Both the position numbers and the translations under genes were made by a program. A stretch of DNA of 64,000 nucleotides from Pseudosporangium ferrugineum (GTDB lineage Bacteria > Actinomycetota > Actinomycetes > Mycobacteriales > Micromonosporaceae): contig NZ_PVZG01000003.1 of NCBI RefSeq assembly GCF_003002065.1, positions 62,001-126,000 of the forward strand, given 5' to 3'. The notes under the pieces are model-generated. The model was not told the DNA's origin. It ran no database searches and saw only the letters and a program-made list of their open reading frames with translations. Positions 52,703 to 61,485 of this stretch are shown here, piece after piece. Position 1 is the stretch's first letter; every line of letters starts with the position of its first letter.

Positions 52703-53584
52703 TCAGCGCGTCTTGCGCGGCGCGGCGGTGCGCGCCGTGGTGGCCTTGGCGGCCGGGGTCGCCTTGGTGGCCGCCGTGGTCTTGCGGGCGGTCGCCTTCT
52801 TGGCCGGCGCCGACTTGGTAGCAGCCGCCGACTTGGTGGCGGTCTTCTTCGCCGGCGCGGACTTGGTGGCCGCCGTCTTCTTGGCCGTCGCGGTCTTGGT
52901 CGCGGTCGACTTGGCCGGGGTGGCCTTCGTCGCCGCGGCCTTGGTCGCCGTGGCCTTGGTCGCCGCGGCCTTCGTGGCGGTCGACTTCGCCGCCGGGGTG
53001 GCCTTGGCCGTGGTGGCCGTCTTCTTGGCCGCGGTCGTCTTCGCCGGCGCCGACTTCGCCGCGGTGGACTTCGCCGCCGTCGTCTTGGTCGCCGTGGCCT
53101 TGGTGGCGGTCGCCTTCGTTGCCGTCGCCTTGGTGGCCGCGGTCTTCTTGGCCGCCGCCGTCTTCGTCGCGGTCGACTTGGCCGGAGTGGCCTTCGCCGC
53201 CGTGGTCTTCTTCGCCGCCGACGTCGCCGTCGACTTGGCCGGAGTGGCCTTGGTGGCAGTGGACTTCGCCGCCGCGGTGGTCTTCTTGGCGGCGGTGGCC
53301 TTGGCCACCTTGCCGCTCGCGACCATCTCCCGGAAACCCGTGCCGGGCTTGAAGGCGGGGACGGACGTTTTCTTCACCTTGACTGGTTCGCCGGTGCGCG
53401 GATTCCGCGCGGTGCGCGCATTTCGCGCCCGCTTCTCGAAGACACCGAAACCGGTGATGGCAACGCGGTCGCCCTTGGTGACGGCGGTCTGCACCTCGCT
53501 GATGACCGCATCCAGCGCCGCTGTCGCCGTTTTCCGGTCCCCCAGTCGGGCGGCGAGCGCCTCGATGAGCTCGGCCTTGTTCAC
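52703..53584 (-). CDS. hupB: HU nucleoid protein with histone-H1-like tail (HupB)
   Basis: This 293-residue protein has a complete HU domain (~1-95): [48 protein letters not shown] and [17 protein letters not shown]. The remaining ~195 residues are almost only Ala, Lys and Thr in KxTAAKKTA-like blocks with Pro, like eukaryotic H1 and mycobacterial HupB, but about 80 residues longer than the latter. The GTG was chosen because GGAGG lies 6 nt upstream. Such tails bind DNA and are targets of lysine acetylation in mycobacteria. Locus beside leuD and mutT1-like is conserved. Confidence 0.95.
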   Translation of the reverse strand: MNKAELIEALAARLGDRKTATAALDAVISEVQTAVTKGDRVAITGFGVFEKRARNARTARNPRTGEPVKVKKTSVPAFKPGTGFREMVASGKVAKATAAKKTTAAAKSTATKATPAKSTATSAAKKTTAAKATPAKSTATKTAAAKKTAATKATATKATATKATATKTTAAKSTAAKSAPAKTTAAKKTATTAKATPAAKSTATKAAATKATATKAAATKATPAKSTATKTATAKKTAATKSAPAKKTATKSAAATKSAPAKKATARKTTAATKATPAAKATTARTAAPRKTR

Positions 53585-53730
53585 GGTTTTCCTCCCGAAC
53601 GTGAGAACTGATGCTTGGTCATGAGTCACGCACGGGGTTTCCTCCGTCGCGTTCAAGCATCATTGGCCCAATGCGAGCCATTCTGCGCGCACCGTATGCC
53701 CTCTGACCAGCAGACACAAACATTGGCGCG

Positions 53731-53789
53731 AAAAAAAACCGTTGTGTCGCAACGATTTCGCCCCCGCCGGGGCTCCGACGGGGGCGAAA
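53731..53789 (-). terminator. Double terminator downstream of leuD
   Basis: On the minus strand an 11-bp stem comes first (TTTCGCCCCCG at 53756-53766 with CGGGGGCGAAA at 53779-53789). A 5-bp hairpin CGTTG/CAACG (53740-53754) follows, ending in eight U (A-run 53731-53738). It closes the leuC-leuD unit. The remaining gap to hupB (53585-53730) must hold the hupB promoter; no box is obvious. Confidence 0.8.
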
Positions 53790-53816
53790 AGGCCTGCGCT
53801 GACAGGGTTTCCGGGC

Positions 53817-54404
53817 TCAGACGACGACCGGCTTGAAGGACGGCCGATTCTCCTCGTACGTGGTGATCGCGGCCTCGTGCCGCAGGGTCAGTCCGATGTC
53901 GTCGAGGCCCTCCATGAGGCGCCAGCGGCTGAAATCGTCGATCGGGAAGCCCCACTCGGCGTCGTCCACGCGCACCTGACGGGCGCCGAGGTCGACCGTG
54001 ATCTGCTTCTCCGGCTCGCTCTCGGCCAGGTCCCAGAGCGCCTCGACGGCCTTCTGGTCGAGCTGCACCGGCAGCAGGCCCTCCTTGAGGGCGTTGCCCC
54101 GGAAGATGTCGCCGAACCGGGCCGCGATGACGACCTTGAAGCCCCAGTCCCGCAGCGCCCAGACGGCGTGCTGGCGCGACGATCCGGTGCCGAAGTTGGG
54201 GCCGGCGACCAGGATCGTGGCCCCGGCGTACGCCGGATTGTTGAGCACGAACGACGGGTCGTCGCGCCAGGCGCTGAAGAGCCCGTCCTCGAAACCGGTA
54301 CGGGTGACCCGCTTCAGATAGACCGCCGGGATGATCTGGTCGGTGTCCACATCGGAGCGCCGCAGCGGCATGACCTTGCCGGCGTGGGTGGTGAACTTGT
54401 CCAT
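53817..54404 (-). CDS. leuD: 3-isopropylmalate dehydratase small subunit
   Basis: This 195-residue swivel-domain subunit joins LeuC to isomerise 2- to 3-isopropylmalate in leucine synthesis. [30 protein letters not shown], the substrate-binding [17 protein letters not shown] and [20 protein letters not shown] are diagnostic and intact. It starts 17 bp after leuC with the usual CCATGG context. Confidence 0.97.
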   Translation of the reverse strand: MDKFTTHAGKVMPLRRSDVDTDQIIPAVYLKRVTRTGFEDGLFSAWRDDPSFVLNNPAYAGATILVAGPNFGTGSSRQHAVWALRDWGFKVVIAARFGDIFRGNALKEGLLPVQLDQKAVEALWDLAESEPEKQITVDLGARQVRVDDAEWGFPIDDFSRWRLMEGLDDIGLTLRHEAAITTYEENRPSFKPVVV

Positions 54405-54421
54405 GGCTGGTTCCTTCGGCT

Positions 54422-55867
54422 CTACAGGTCGGCGGGGGCGGCCAGCTTGCCGGCCACGGCGGTGGCGGCGGCGACCTCGGGCGAGACCAGGTGGGTACGC
54501 CCGCCCCGGCCCTGCCGGCCCTCGAAGTTGCGGTTGGACGTGGAGGCGGCCCGCTGCCCCGGGCTGAGCGTGTCCGGGTTCATGCCCAGGCACATCGAGC
54601 AGCCGGCGAAACGCCACTCGGCGCCGGCGTCGACGAAGATCTTGTCGAGGCCCTCCTGCTCGGCCTGTTCGCGGACCACGTACGAGCCCGGCACGATCAT
54701 CATCCGGACGCCCTCGTGCACCTTGCGCCCGCGGATCACCTCGGCGGCGGCGCGCAGGTCCTCGAGGCGCCCGTTGGTACAGGAGCCCACGAACACCACG
54801 TCCACCGGTACGTCCTTGAGCGGCGTGCCGGCCTCGAGGCCCATGTACTCCAGCGCGCGGCGGGCGGCGTTGCGCTCCACCTCGTCGACGAACTCCTCCG
54901 GATCCGGCACCCGGCTGTCGAGCGCCGCGCCCTGGCCCGGGTTGGTGCCCCACGTGACGAACGGGCTGATCGCGGAGGCGTCCAGGATCACCTCGGTGTC
55001 GTACTCGGCATCCTGGTCGGTGACCAGCGACCGCCAGTACTCCACCGCGGCGTCCCAGTCGGCACCCTTGGGCGCGTGCTCGCGGCCCTTCAGGTACGCG
55101 AACGTGGTCTCGTCCGGCGCGATCATGCCGGCCTTCGCACCCCACTCGATGGACATGTTGCAGATGGTCATCCGGCCCTCCATGGAGAGCTTGCGGATGG
55201 CCTCGCCGCGGTACTCGACGATGTGGCCGTTGCCGCCGCCGGTGCCGACCTGGGTGATCAGCGCGAGGATCAGGTCCTTGGCGGTGACGCCGGGGCGCAG
55301 CTCGCCGACGACCGTGACCGCCATCGTCTTCGGCTTCGCCTGCGGCAGCGTCTGGGTGGCGAGGACGTGCTCGACCTCGCTGGTGCCGATGCCGAAGGCC
55401 AGCGCGCCGAACGCGCCGTGGGTCGCGGTGTGCGAGTCGCCGCAGACGATGGTCGTGCCCGGCTGGGTGAGACCGAGCTGCGGGCCGATCACGTGGACGA
55501 TGCCCTGCTGCTCATGGCCGAGCGAGCGGATCTGCACGCCGAACTCGGCGCAGTTCTTGCGCAGCGTCTCGATCTGGGTGCGCGAGGTCGTGTCCGCGAT
55601 CGTGAGGAGGTCGCCGCGGCGGGTGTTGAACGCCGGGTCCGCGTACCCCGTAGGGGTGTTGTGGTCCTCGGTCGCGAGCGTGAGATCGGTGCGCCGGACC
55701 GGACGGCCGGCCAGGCGCAGGCCGTCGAAGGCCTGCGGGCTGGTCACCTCGTGCAGCAGGTGCAGGTCGATGTAGAGCAGATCAGGCTCACCCTCGGCAG
55801 CACGCACGACGTGGTCGTCCCAGACCTTCTCGGCCAGGGTCCTCGGCTTCGGAGTGACTCCCACCAT
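54422..55867 (-). CDS. leuC: 3-isopropylmalate dehydratase large subunit
   Basis: This 481-residue aconitase-family subunit carries the 4Fe-4S cluster: [14 protein letters not shown] and [15 protein letters not shown] supply the three cysteines. [40 protein letters not shown] and [20 protein letters not shown] are other family blocks. ATG start; only 25 bp separate it from the divergent IclR-type gene, so promoters overlap and the regulator probably acts here. Confidence 0.97.
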   Translation of the reverse strand: MVGVTPKPRTLAEKVWDDHVVRAAEGEPDLLYIDLHLLHEVTSPQAFDGLRLAGRPVRRTDLTLATEDHNTPTGYADPAFNTRRGDLLTIADTTSRTQIETLRKNCAEFGVQIRSLGHEQQGIVHVIGPQLGLTQPGTTIVCGDSHTATHGAFGALAFGIGTSEVEHVLATQTLPQAKPKTMAVTVVGELRPGVTAKDLILALITQVGTGGGNGHIVEYRGEAIRKLSMEGRMTICNMSIEWGAKAGMIAPDETTFAYLKGREHAPKGADWDAAVEYWRSLVTDQDAEYDTEVILDASAISPFVTWGTNPGQGAALDSRVPDPEEFVDEVERNAARRALEYMGLEAGTPLKDVPVDVVFVGSCTNGRLEDLRAAAEVIRGRKVHEGVRMMIVPGSYVVREQAEQEGLDKIFVDAGAEWRFAGCSMCLGMNPDTLSPGQRAASTSNRNFEGRQGRGGRTHLVSPEVAAATAVAGKLAAPADL

Positions 55868-55892
55868 CTGGACATCCTAAATTCTGGGAGGT

Positions 55893-56603
55893 ATGTTTCG
55901 GCTTGTGGGACACAGTATGAGCGGTGTCGGCGTTCTCGACAAGGCGGTGGTCATCCTCGCGGCCTGTGTCGACGGCGCCAGCCTGGCCGAACTCGTCGAC
56001 CGCACGAAGCTGCCCCGGGCGACCGCGCACCGGCTGGCCCAGGCCCTGGAGATCCACCGGATGCTGGTCCGGGACACCCAGGGACGCTGGCGGCCGGGCC
56101 CTCGCCTCGGCGAGCTGGCGAACGCGGCCCCCGACGTGTTGCTGACCGCCGCGGAGCCGTTGCTGGCCGCCCTGCGGGACGCCACCGGCGAGAGCGCGCA
56201 ACTCTATCTGCGCCGCGCGGACGAACGCATCTGCGTGGCCGCGGCGGAACGGGCCAGCGGCCTGCGCGACACGGTCCCGGTGGGCTCGGTGCTGCCGATG
56301 GTGGCCGGTTCGGCGGCGCAGATCCTGCTGGCCTGGGAGCCGCCCGAGGCGGTGATGCCGCTGCTGCCCCGGTGCAAGTTCACCGGCCGCACCCTGGCCG
56401 AGGTCCGGCGGCGCGGCTGGGCCCAGAGCGTGGCCGAGCGGGAGCCGGGTGTGGCCAGCGTCTCGGCGCCGATCCGCGACCGGACGGGCCGGGTGATCGC
56501 CGCCATCTCGATAAGCGGTCCGATCGAGCGGCTCGGCCGGCGCCCGGGCGAGCGGCACGCGATGGCCGTGGTCCGCGCCGGGCAGCGCCTCAGCGGGCTG
56601 TAA
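55893..56603 (+). CDS. ndgR: IclR-family regulator of leucine genes (NdgR type)
   Basis: This 236-residue regulator has an N-terminal winged helix (VLDKAVVILAACVDGASLAE, TKLPRATAHRLAQALEIHRM) and a C-terminal effector domain (AERASGLRDTVPVGSVLPMV AGSAAQILLAW; ASVSAPIRDRTGRVIAAISI). The conserved opening SGVGVLDKA and its place divergent to leuCD identify the NdgR/AreB/LtbR group, which regulates leuCD and other amino-acid genes. Start is uncertain: ATG 55893 sits 1 nt after GGGAGG, while ATG 55917 gives the usual MSGVGVLDKA and might be leaderless. Confidence 0.88.
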   Translation: MFRLVGHSMSGVGVLDKAVVILAACVDGASLAELVDRTKLPRATAHRLAQALEIHRMLVRDTQGRWRPGPRLGELANAAPDVLLTAAEPLLAALRDATGESAQLYLRRADERICVAAAERASGLRDTVPVGSVLPMVAGSAAQILLAWEPPEAVMPLLPRCKFTGRTLAEVRRRGWAQSVAEREPGVASVSAPIRDRTGRVIAAISISGPIERLGRRPGERHAMAVVRAGQRLSGL

Positions 56604-56637
56604 CCCGCGGAGGTGCCGACACGGGCGGCGCTGGCGG

Positions 56638-57477
56638 TCAGGGCTCCCGGACGGCGCTGTCGTGGGCGAACACCACGCGGGCCGGGTCGGACTCCTGTCC
56701 ATCCATACCGGAGGGACCGGCTGCTCCTCGACAGCGCCGCCGACATCACCGTGGTCGGTGAGGCCGGCAGCGGCGGCTCCGCACCGTCCCCGGCGGCCCG
56801 CCTTACCCCGGCGGCCCGCCGTCACCCCGGCGGCGTGGTCGTGGCTCTGCCCGGCGACCACCACCGTGCCGTCGCGGCGGCGCACGACCACCGGCTGGTG
56901 CCCGGCGGTGTGGCCGGGAGTGGGCACGATCACCACCCCGGGCAGCACCTCGGCCTCGGCACGTGGTTCGGCAGCATCACCCCGCCGACCCCCGCTTGAT
57001 CCGCCGCGTGCTCGCCGCAAACGTGTGCGCCGTCCAGCTCGGCGTGCGGGCGCGTCGACGAACTCCGGCAGCGTGTGACCCGCGACGTGGCGGGCGAGGT
57101 CCAGCTCCGCCCGCTGGGTGAAGATCGGGCGTCCGGGCAGCGCCGGGTTGCCGCCGCTGTGGTCGAGGTGCGGATGGCAGTTCACGACGCACCGGAGGTC
57201 GCCGGGCCGGGAGCCGGCGGCGGCGAGCGCGTCTGCCAGCGAAATGCGCCCGCCGAGAGCCGGCGGCGAGAGCGTCCGCCAGCGGGATGCGCGGGGGCCG
57301 GTAATGCGCCTCGACGTAGGGATCGCTGCCCGTGCCGGTGTCGACGAGCAGCGTGCCGCCGGGGTGGTCGACCAGGTAGCCCAGGCACGGCTCGACGCGG
57401 GGAGAGCCGGTCCCGGTCTCGACGGCCGGCCGGACGAAATAGCCGAAGTCGACACGGCTTACGCCGAGATCCGTCAC
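56638..57477 (-). pseudogene. Frameshifted metallo-beta-lactamase-fold hydrolase (lactonase-like)
   Basis: About 280 codons of an MBL-fold hydrolase can be followed but not in one frame. N-terminus (from GTG 57477): VSRVDFGYFVRPAVETGTG, GYLVDHPGGTLLVDTGTGSD. The metal motif NCHPHLDHSGGN is in a second frame, as are LPGVVIVPTPGHTAGHQPVV and VVVAG. The C-terminus ARVVFAHDSAVREP is back in the first frame. The first break coincides with an imperfect tandem duplication (57211-57250 and 57257-57293, offset 46 bp), which shifts the frame by one. At least one more indel is needed after 57060. The copies have diverged, so the gene has been dead for some time. Confidence 0.8.
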
Positions 57478-57480
57478 ACT

Positions 57481-57569
57481 GACAGTGTCCGGAGGCCGCC
57501 GGTGGCTACGCCGAGCGCGGAGACAGTGTCCCGGGCCGGAGGCCGCCGGTGGCTACGCCGAGCGTGGAG
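57481..57569. repeat. Two direct repeats of 34 bp between pseudogene and tRNA-Glu
   Basis: CCGGAGGCCGCCGGTGGCTA begins two 34-bp copies at 57489-57522 and 57536-57569, differing by one base; GACAGTGTC is also repeated at 57481 and 57522. They are at the 5' edge of the MBL pseudogene. Confidence 0.75.
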
Positions 57570-57618
57570 GCGGAAAAGCAGAACGGCCCGTGTCAGTGAC
57601 ACGAGCCGTTGGTGCTGG

Positions 57619-57691
57619 TAGTCCCGAAGGGATTCGAACCCTCGCTACCGCCTTGAGAGGGCGGCGTCCTAGGCCGCTAGACGACGGGACC
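57619..57691 (-). tRNA. tRNA-Glu (anticodon CTC)
   Basis: The minus strand folds as a full cloverleaf: acceptor GGTCCCG with CGGGACT (a G-U pair at the end), D-arm GTCTAGCGGCCTAGGAC, anticodon arm CCGCC-CTCTCAA-GGCGG giving CTC, T-arm GAGGG-TTCGAAT-CCCTT. CCA is encoded directly after the discriminator (57616-57618), unlike the neighbouring tRNA-Gln. In other actinobacteria this pair stands beside gltX. Confidence 0.95.
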
Positions 57692-57793
57692 GGGCCTTGC
57701 CTTTGTTGCTCTTGCTCGGTCTTTCCCGCTCCAGCAACGGTGCCGAACTCTATCAGAAGTCCAGCGCCGCTGATCTCGCGGGAGACCGTAGCG

Positions 57794-57865
57794 CTGGGGT
57801 ACCAGGACTCGAACCTAGACTAACTGAACCAGAATCAGTCGGGCTGCCAATTACCCCATACCCCA
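57794..57865 (-). tRNA. tRNA-Gln (anticodon CTG)
   Basis: The minus strand gives a perfect 7-bp acceptor TGGGGTA/TACCCCA, D-arm GGGTAATTGGCAGCCC, anticodon stem ACTGA/TCAGT with loop TTCTGGT (anticodon CTG), and T-arm CTAGG-TTCGAGT-CCTGG. Discriminator is G; no CCA is encoded. It lies 102 bp upstream of tRNA-Glu on the same strand, so both are probably one transcript. Confidence 0.95.
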
Positions 57866-58516
57866 TCGGCACGACTTTCCGTGCCGGTTGAGAACTCTAC
57901 CTGAGCCCATGGTGCCCACCAAATCGGGTTACCACCCGGCGTTTCCGTAACCTCGTGACTACGGCCTGAACAGGTCGGCGTGCGCGCGGCGTCGGTCACC
58001 GCCGACCGCCCGGTCACCCCGGCGACCGTGGGCACCGCGAGCCGGGGGTGCCGCACCGGCTCACGAAGGCGGTCGGCGCGCCGGCTCGCAAGCACCGTCG
58101 GCGCGCCGGCTCACGAAGGCCGTCGGCGCGCCGGGCCGCGTGCTCCCCCATGGCCGTCCGGCACGCCTCCGCGCTGGTCTCGGTCCACGGTGCGGGGGTA
58201 CATCCGGCCCACGCCCTCCGGCGCGGGCGGCAGGCTCGCCGGACGGCCGAGGAAGCCGGTCATGACCGATCCGGGGTGGGTACTGCCGCCGCTGGAGCCC
58301 CGCCGGCCGCACCCGCGCGATGCACCGCGCCCACCCGTGGCTCAGCCGGGTGCCGGCGACCCGCCCGCCGTTCGGGCCCGGGACGTTCCGGGAACGCGAG
58401 GACGTGCGCTGTTCGGGCCCGGGACGTTCCGGGAACGCGAGGACGTGCGCTGTTCGCGGCCGCGGTGACGGTCGGCAGGAGGGCGAGAACGTGCTCCTGC
58501 GCCGCGGGAAGCGCCG
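57866..58516. repeat. Gene-free 650 bp with 25-bp and 41-bp tandem repeats
   Basis: No gene is supported here, although gltX usually occupies this place. Three 25-bp units (start CCGGCTCACGAAGG; 58056, 58081, 58106) and two perfect 41-bp units (58370-58410, 58411-58451) are present. Each 41-bp unit holds the palindrome CGTTCCGGGAACG. Short frames on both strands are Arg/Pro-rich and not protein-like. Confidence 0.7.
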
Positions 58517-59320
58517 TCAGTCGAGCGTGACCACCGGGTTGCGCAGTTCGCCGATGCCCTGCACGCTCACCGACACCGTGTCGCCGGCGACGATCGGGCT
58601 CACCCCGGCCGGGGTGCCGGTGAGGATCACGTCGCCCGGCAGCAGCGTCATGACGTGGGACACGTACGAGACCAGCGTCGGCACGTCGAAGACCAGGTCC
58701 TTGGTGCGGCCGAGCTGGCGTACCTCCATCTCGTCGGGGTTGCGGCCCACCTCGCACCGGACCTCGAGGTCGCTGACGTCCAGCTCGGTCTCGATCCACG
58801 GGCCGAGCGGGCAGAACGAGTCGAAGCCCTTGGCCCGGGTCCACTGCGGGTCGCTGCGCTGCAGGTCACGAGCGGTCACGTCGTTGCCGACGGTGTAGCC
58901 GAAGATCGCCTTCTCGGCGCCGGCCCGGTCCACCCGCCGGGCGCCGCTCGCGCCGATCACCACCGCCAGCTCGGCCTCGTGCTCGACCTGCTGGGTGACC
59001 GGCGGGATGCGGATGGCGTCGTTCGGCCCGATCACCGAGGTGGAGGGCTTGATGAAGATCAGCGGCTCCTTGGGCACCTCGTTGCCGAGCTCGGCGGCGT
59101 GGTCCGCGTAGTTGCGCCCGATGCCGATGACCTTGCTGGAGAAGATCGGCGCGAGCAGCCGGATGTCGGCCAGGGCCCAGCGCTGGCCGGTGAAGCGGAC
59201 GTTCTGGAACGGGATGCTGTCGATCTCGGCGATGGTCAGGCCCTGGGTGCCGGACTGCGACTCCCCCTCGACGACCCCGAAAGACACGCCACCGGCATGA
59301 ACGAAACGAGCGAAACGCAC
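58517..59320 (-). CDS. Fumarylacetoacetate hydrolase family protein
   Basis: This 267-residue protein of the FAH superfamily has the metal-binding VEHEAELAVVIGASG (ExE) and GYTVGNDVTARDLQ (D) segments, KGFDSFCPLGPWI and TGTPAGVSPIVAGDTV. Such enzymes are oxaloacetate decarboxylases/tautomerases or acylpyruvases; the exact reaction is open. I use the GTG giving VRFARFVHAGGVSFGV, the family start; the ATG four codons upstream adds MGLS with a rare TTA codon. It stands where its ortholog follows gltX in mycobacteria. Confidence 0.88.
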   Translation of the reverse strand: MRFARFVHAGGVSFGVVEGESQSGTQGLTIAEIDSIPFQNVRFTGQRWALADIRLLAPIFSSKVIGIGRNYADHAAELGNEVPKEPLIFIKPSTSVIGPNDAIRIPPVTQQVEHEAELAVVIGASGARRVDRAGAEKAIFGYTVGNDVTARDLQRSDPQWTRAKGFDSFCPLGPWIETELDVSDLEVRCEVGRNPDEMEVRQLGRTKDLVFDVPTLVSYVSHVMTLLPGDVILTGTPAGVSPIVAGDTVSVSVQGIGELRNPVVTLD

Positions 59321-59382
59321 GGATAACCCCATCCATCGAAAGCTGGCCCGCAGGAACTTCGAACCTGCGCGCTAGGACGAGG

Positions 59383-59631
59383 CTACGCGCTGCGCTGCGC
59401 CGAATCCGTGCCGAGCCGGGGGAACGGCCGGAGGCTGAACACCACCTCGACTGGCACCTCGAAGTAGTCGCAGATGCGCAGCGCGAGGTGCAGCGACGGG
59501 CTGAACTCGCCGCGCTCGAGGTAGCCGACCGTCTGGTAGTGCACGCCCAGCGCGTCCGCGAGCTGCCGCCGCGAGATGCCACGCTCGGCGCGCAGCATCG
59601 CGATGCGGTTGTACGTGACTTCGGAGCTCAT
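59383..59631 (-). CDS. Small XRE-family regulator
   Basis: This 82-residue protein is a single helix-turn-helix: MSSEVTYNRIAMLRAERGIS, RRQLADALGVHYQTVGYLER, GEFSPSLHLALRICDYFEVP and VEVVFSLRPF. It is of the short group often found with ABC-2 exporters. It overlaps the permease stop (ATGA), so it is the third gene of the operon and probably represses it through the palindrome at 61458-61477. Confidence 0.9.
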   Translation of the reverse strand: MSSEVTYNRIAMLRAERGISRRQLADALGVHYQTVGYLERGEFSPSLHLALRICDYFEVPVEVVFSLRPFPRLGTDSAQRSA

Positions 59632-60479
59632 CCGACGGGCCGCTGCATAGCCTTCTCGCGGCGCGCCGCGACCGCCGAGCCGGACTCCCGCCGGGCCATC
59701 CGGCGCAATACCGCCGGGGCGAGGATCAGCCCGGCCACCGCCCACAGGCCCAGCACGCCGGCCGTCTCCAGCTGCCGCCAGGAGTGGCCCAGCTCGGCGG
59801 CCGTCGAGGCGTCGGGCAGGAACACGGAACGCATGCCCAACCCTAGCCAGTACACCGGGAACCCCTGCGCGACGCCCTGCAACCAGCCCGGCATCGCGCT
59901 GATCGGGTAGAAGATCCCGGAGATCGCGACGAGGCCGATGAGCGGCAGCATGATCAGCCCGAGGTTGCGCGCGCTGTCGATCACCGAGCCGATCACGGCG
60001 CCCAGCGGCATGGTGGCGACGAAGCCGAGCGGCACCAGCCAGAGCAGCGTCAGCCAGCCGCCGGCGTCGACGCTCAGGCCGTCGACGAGGAAGAGGCCCG
60101 GCACCAGCTGGAGCAGGAACGAGCACGCCGTCATGCCGCCGACCAGCACGATCTTGCCGACCAGGTAGCCGGACATCCCGTTCGGCGTCGCCTTGGCCCG
60201 CAGCAGCGTGCCGTCCTCGCGGTCGGTGACCAGCAGCGTGGCCACGGTCATCAGGCCGGCGAAGGCGATGCCCATGCCGAACGTGCTGGGCAGGGTCCGA
60301 GCGCCGAGCGAGATGTCCGTGCCCGGCACCGTCGCGTTGCGCATGAAGAACACCGTGCCGACCAACAGCACCGCCGGGAACAGGTACGTCCACAGATCCG
60401 TGACGTTGCTGAACGTCTGCCGCAGCTCGATGCCCCCGCGGGCGAAACCCGTGCGCGCGGCCGTGCCGATGCTGCTCAC
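59628..60479 (-). CDS. ABC-2 type transporter permease
   Basis: This 283-residue permease has about six transmembrane segments, with a conserved start FARGGIELRQTFSNVTDLWT YLFPAVLLV, then GMGIAFAGLMTVATLLV, DREDGTLLRAKATPNGMSGY (the cytoplasmic ABC-2 loop), LGLIMLPLIGLVAISGIFYP and a C-terminal membrane segment before RRMARRESGS. GTG start overlaps the ATPase stop (GTGA). Substrate unknown; drug or lipid export is typical. Confidence 0.88.
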   Translation of the reverse strand: MSSIGTAARTGFARGGIELRQTFSNVTDLWTYLFPAVLLVGTVFFMRNATVPGTDISLGARTLPSTFGMGIAFAGLMTVATLLVTDREDGTLLRAKATPNGMSGYLVGKIVLVGGMTACSFLLQLVPGLFLVDGLSVDAGGWLTLLWLVPLGFVATMPLGAVIGSVIDSARNLGLIMLPLIGLVAISGIFYPISAMPGWLQGVAQGFPVYWLGLGMRSVFLPDASTAAELGHSWRQLETAGVLGLWAVAGLILAPAVLRRMARRESGSAVAARREKAMQRPVG

Positions 60480-61438
60480 AGCGCCTCCTCGAACGCGCTC
60501 ACGGCGGATGCCGAGCGGCCCGCCTCGAAGTCCCGGACCAGCGTCATGTAGGTCTCCTCGAGTCCCGCCCGGCGCACCTCGAGGTCGCCGATGCCGTCGC
60601 CGTACTGCCGGAAGAGGTCGCGGACGAAGCGGGTGGCGTCGGCGGCCGAGTGCACGTAGCGGTTGCCGTCGCGGGTCCAGCGGATCTCCGACTCGCGGGC
60701 GATCCGGCGGGAGAGCTCGTCGGCCGAGCCGTCGGCGATGATCCGGCCGCCCGCCAGGATGACGATGCGGTCGGCGAGCTTCTCGGCCTCGTCGAGGTCG
60801 TGCGTGGTCAGCACGACGGTCGTCTCGTCCACATCGGTCAGCCGGTGCACCAGGTCGTGGAAGTCGCGGCGGGCGGAGGGGTCGAAGCCGACCGTCGGCT
60901 CGTCGAGGAAGAGCAGCTCGGGACGCCCGACGATGCCGATGGCGACGTCGAGCCGGCGGCGCTGGCCGCCGGAGAGCCGGCCCACCCGCTGCTGCGCCTG
61001 TCCGGCGAGGCCGACGACCTCGATCAGGTCGTCGACCGGCCAGGGCCGCCGGCGCTCCGGCGTGGAGTATCCGGCGTAATACGTGCCGAGGTGGTGCAGC
61101 AGCTCGCGCACCCGCCACTTGCTGTGGTCGCGCCAAGACTGGAGAACCACGCCGAGCCGGGCCCGCCAGCGCTCTCCGCCCACCGCCGGGTCGACGCCGA
61201 GCACGCGCACGTCGCCGGCCGACCGCATGCGGAAGCCCTCGAGGATCTCGATGGTGGTGGTCTTGCCGGCGCCGTTGGGCCCGAGCACGGCGACGACCTC
61301 GCCGCGCCGGGCGGAGAAGTCGAGCCCGCGCAGCACGTCGGTGCTGCCGTAGCGCATGCGCAGGCCGCGCACTTCCAGCACCGGCTCACCCAGCGGTGTG
61401 CCGGTGGCCTCCCGAAGCGCCCCCGTCGAAGTCGTCAT
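60476..61438 (-). CDS. ABC transporter ATP-binding protein (DrrA-like)
   Basis: This 320-residue subunit has LEVRGLRMRYGSTDVLRGLD, Walker A VLGPNGAGKTTTIEILEGF, signature GRLSGGQRRRLDVAIGIVG, Walker B LLFLDEPTVGFDPSARRDF and the switch TTHDLDEAEKLADR; a C-terminal domain (EIRWTRDGNRYVHSAADA) is like that of DrrA-type exporters. ATG at 61438 preferred; three codons upstream a second start exists. First gene of the ATPase-permease-XRE operon. Confidence 0.93.
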   Translation of the reverse strand: MTTSTGALREATGTPLGEPVLEVRGLRMRYGSTDVLRGLDFSARRGEVVAVLGPNGAGKTTTIEILEGFRMRSAGDVRVLGVDPAVGGERWRARLGVVLQSWRDHSKWRVRELLHHLGTYYAGYSTPERRRPWPVDDLIEVVGLAGQAQQRVGRLSGGQRRRLDVAIGIVGRPELLFLDEPTVGFDPSARRDFHDLVHRLTDVDETTVVLTTHDLDEAEKLADRIVILAGGRIIADGSADELSRRIARESEIRWTRDGNRYVHSAADATRFVRDLFRQYGDGIGDLEVRRAGLEETYMTLVRDFEAGRSASAVSAFEEAL

Positions 61439-61457
61439 GACGAGCACCTTATCAAGT

Positions 61458-61477
61458 ATGTAGTAGTTGTACTACAT
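61458..61477. promoter_or_regulatory. Palindromic operator between ABC operon and hydrolase remnant
   Basis: ATGTAGTA-GTTG-TACTACAT is a perfect 8+8 inverted repeat, AT-rich in a GC-rich context, starting 20 bp upstream of the ABC ATPase ATG and ending 9 bp before the start of the divergent hydrolase remnant. It is probably the site of the XRE regulator at the end of the operon (inferred). Confidence 0.7.
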
Positions 61478-61485
61478 TCCCTCGC

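Noticed and set aside
57980..58468. Coding remnant of gltX in the gap next to the tRNA genes
   Set aside because: No HIGH or KMSKS-like motif on either strand in any frame; the frames are repeats.
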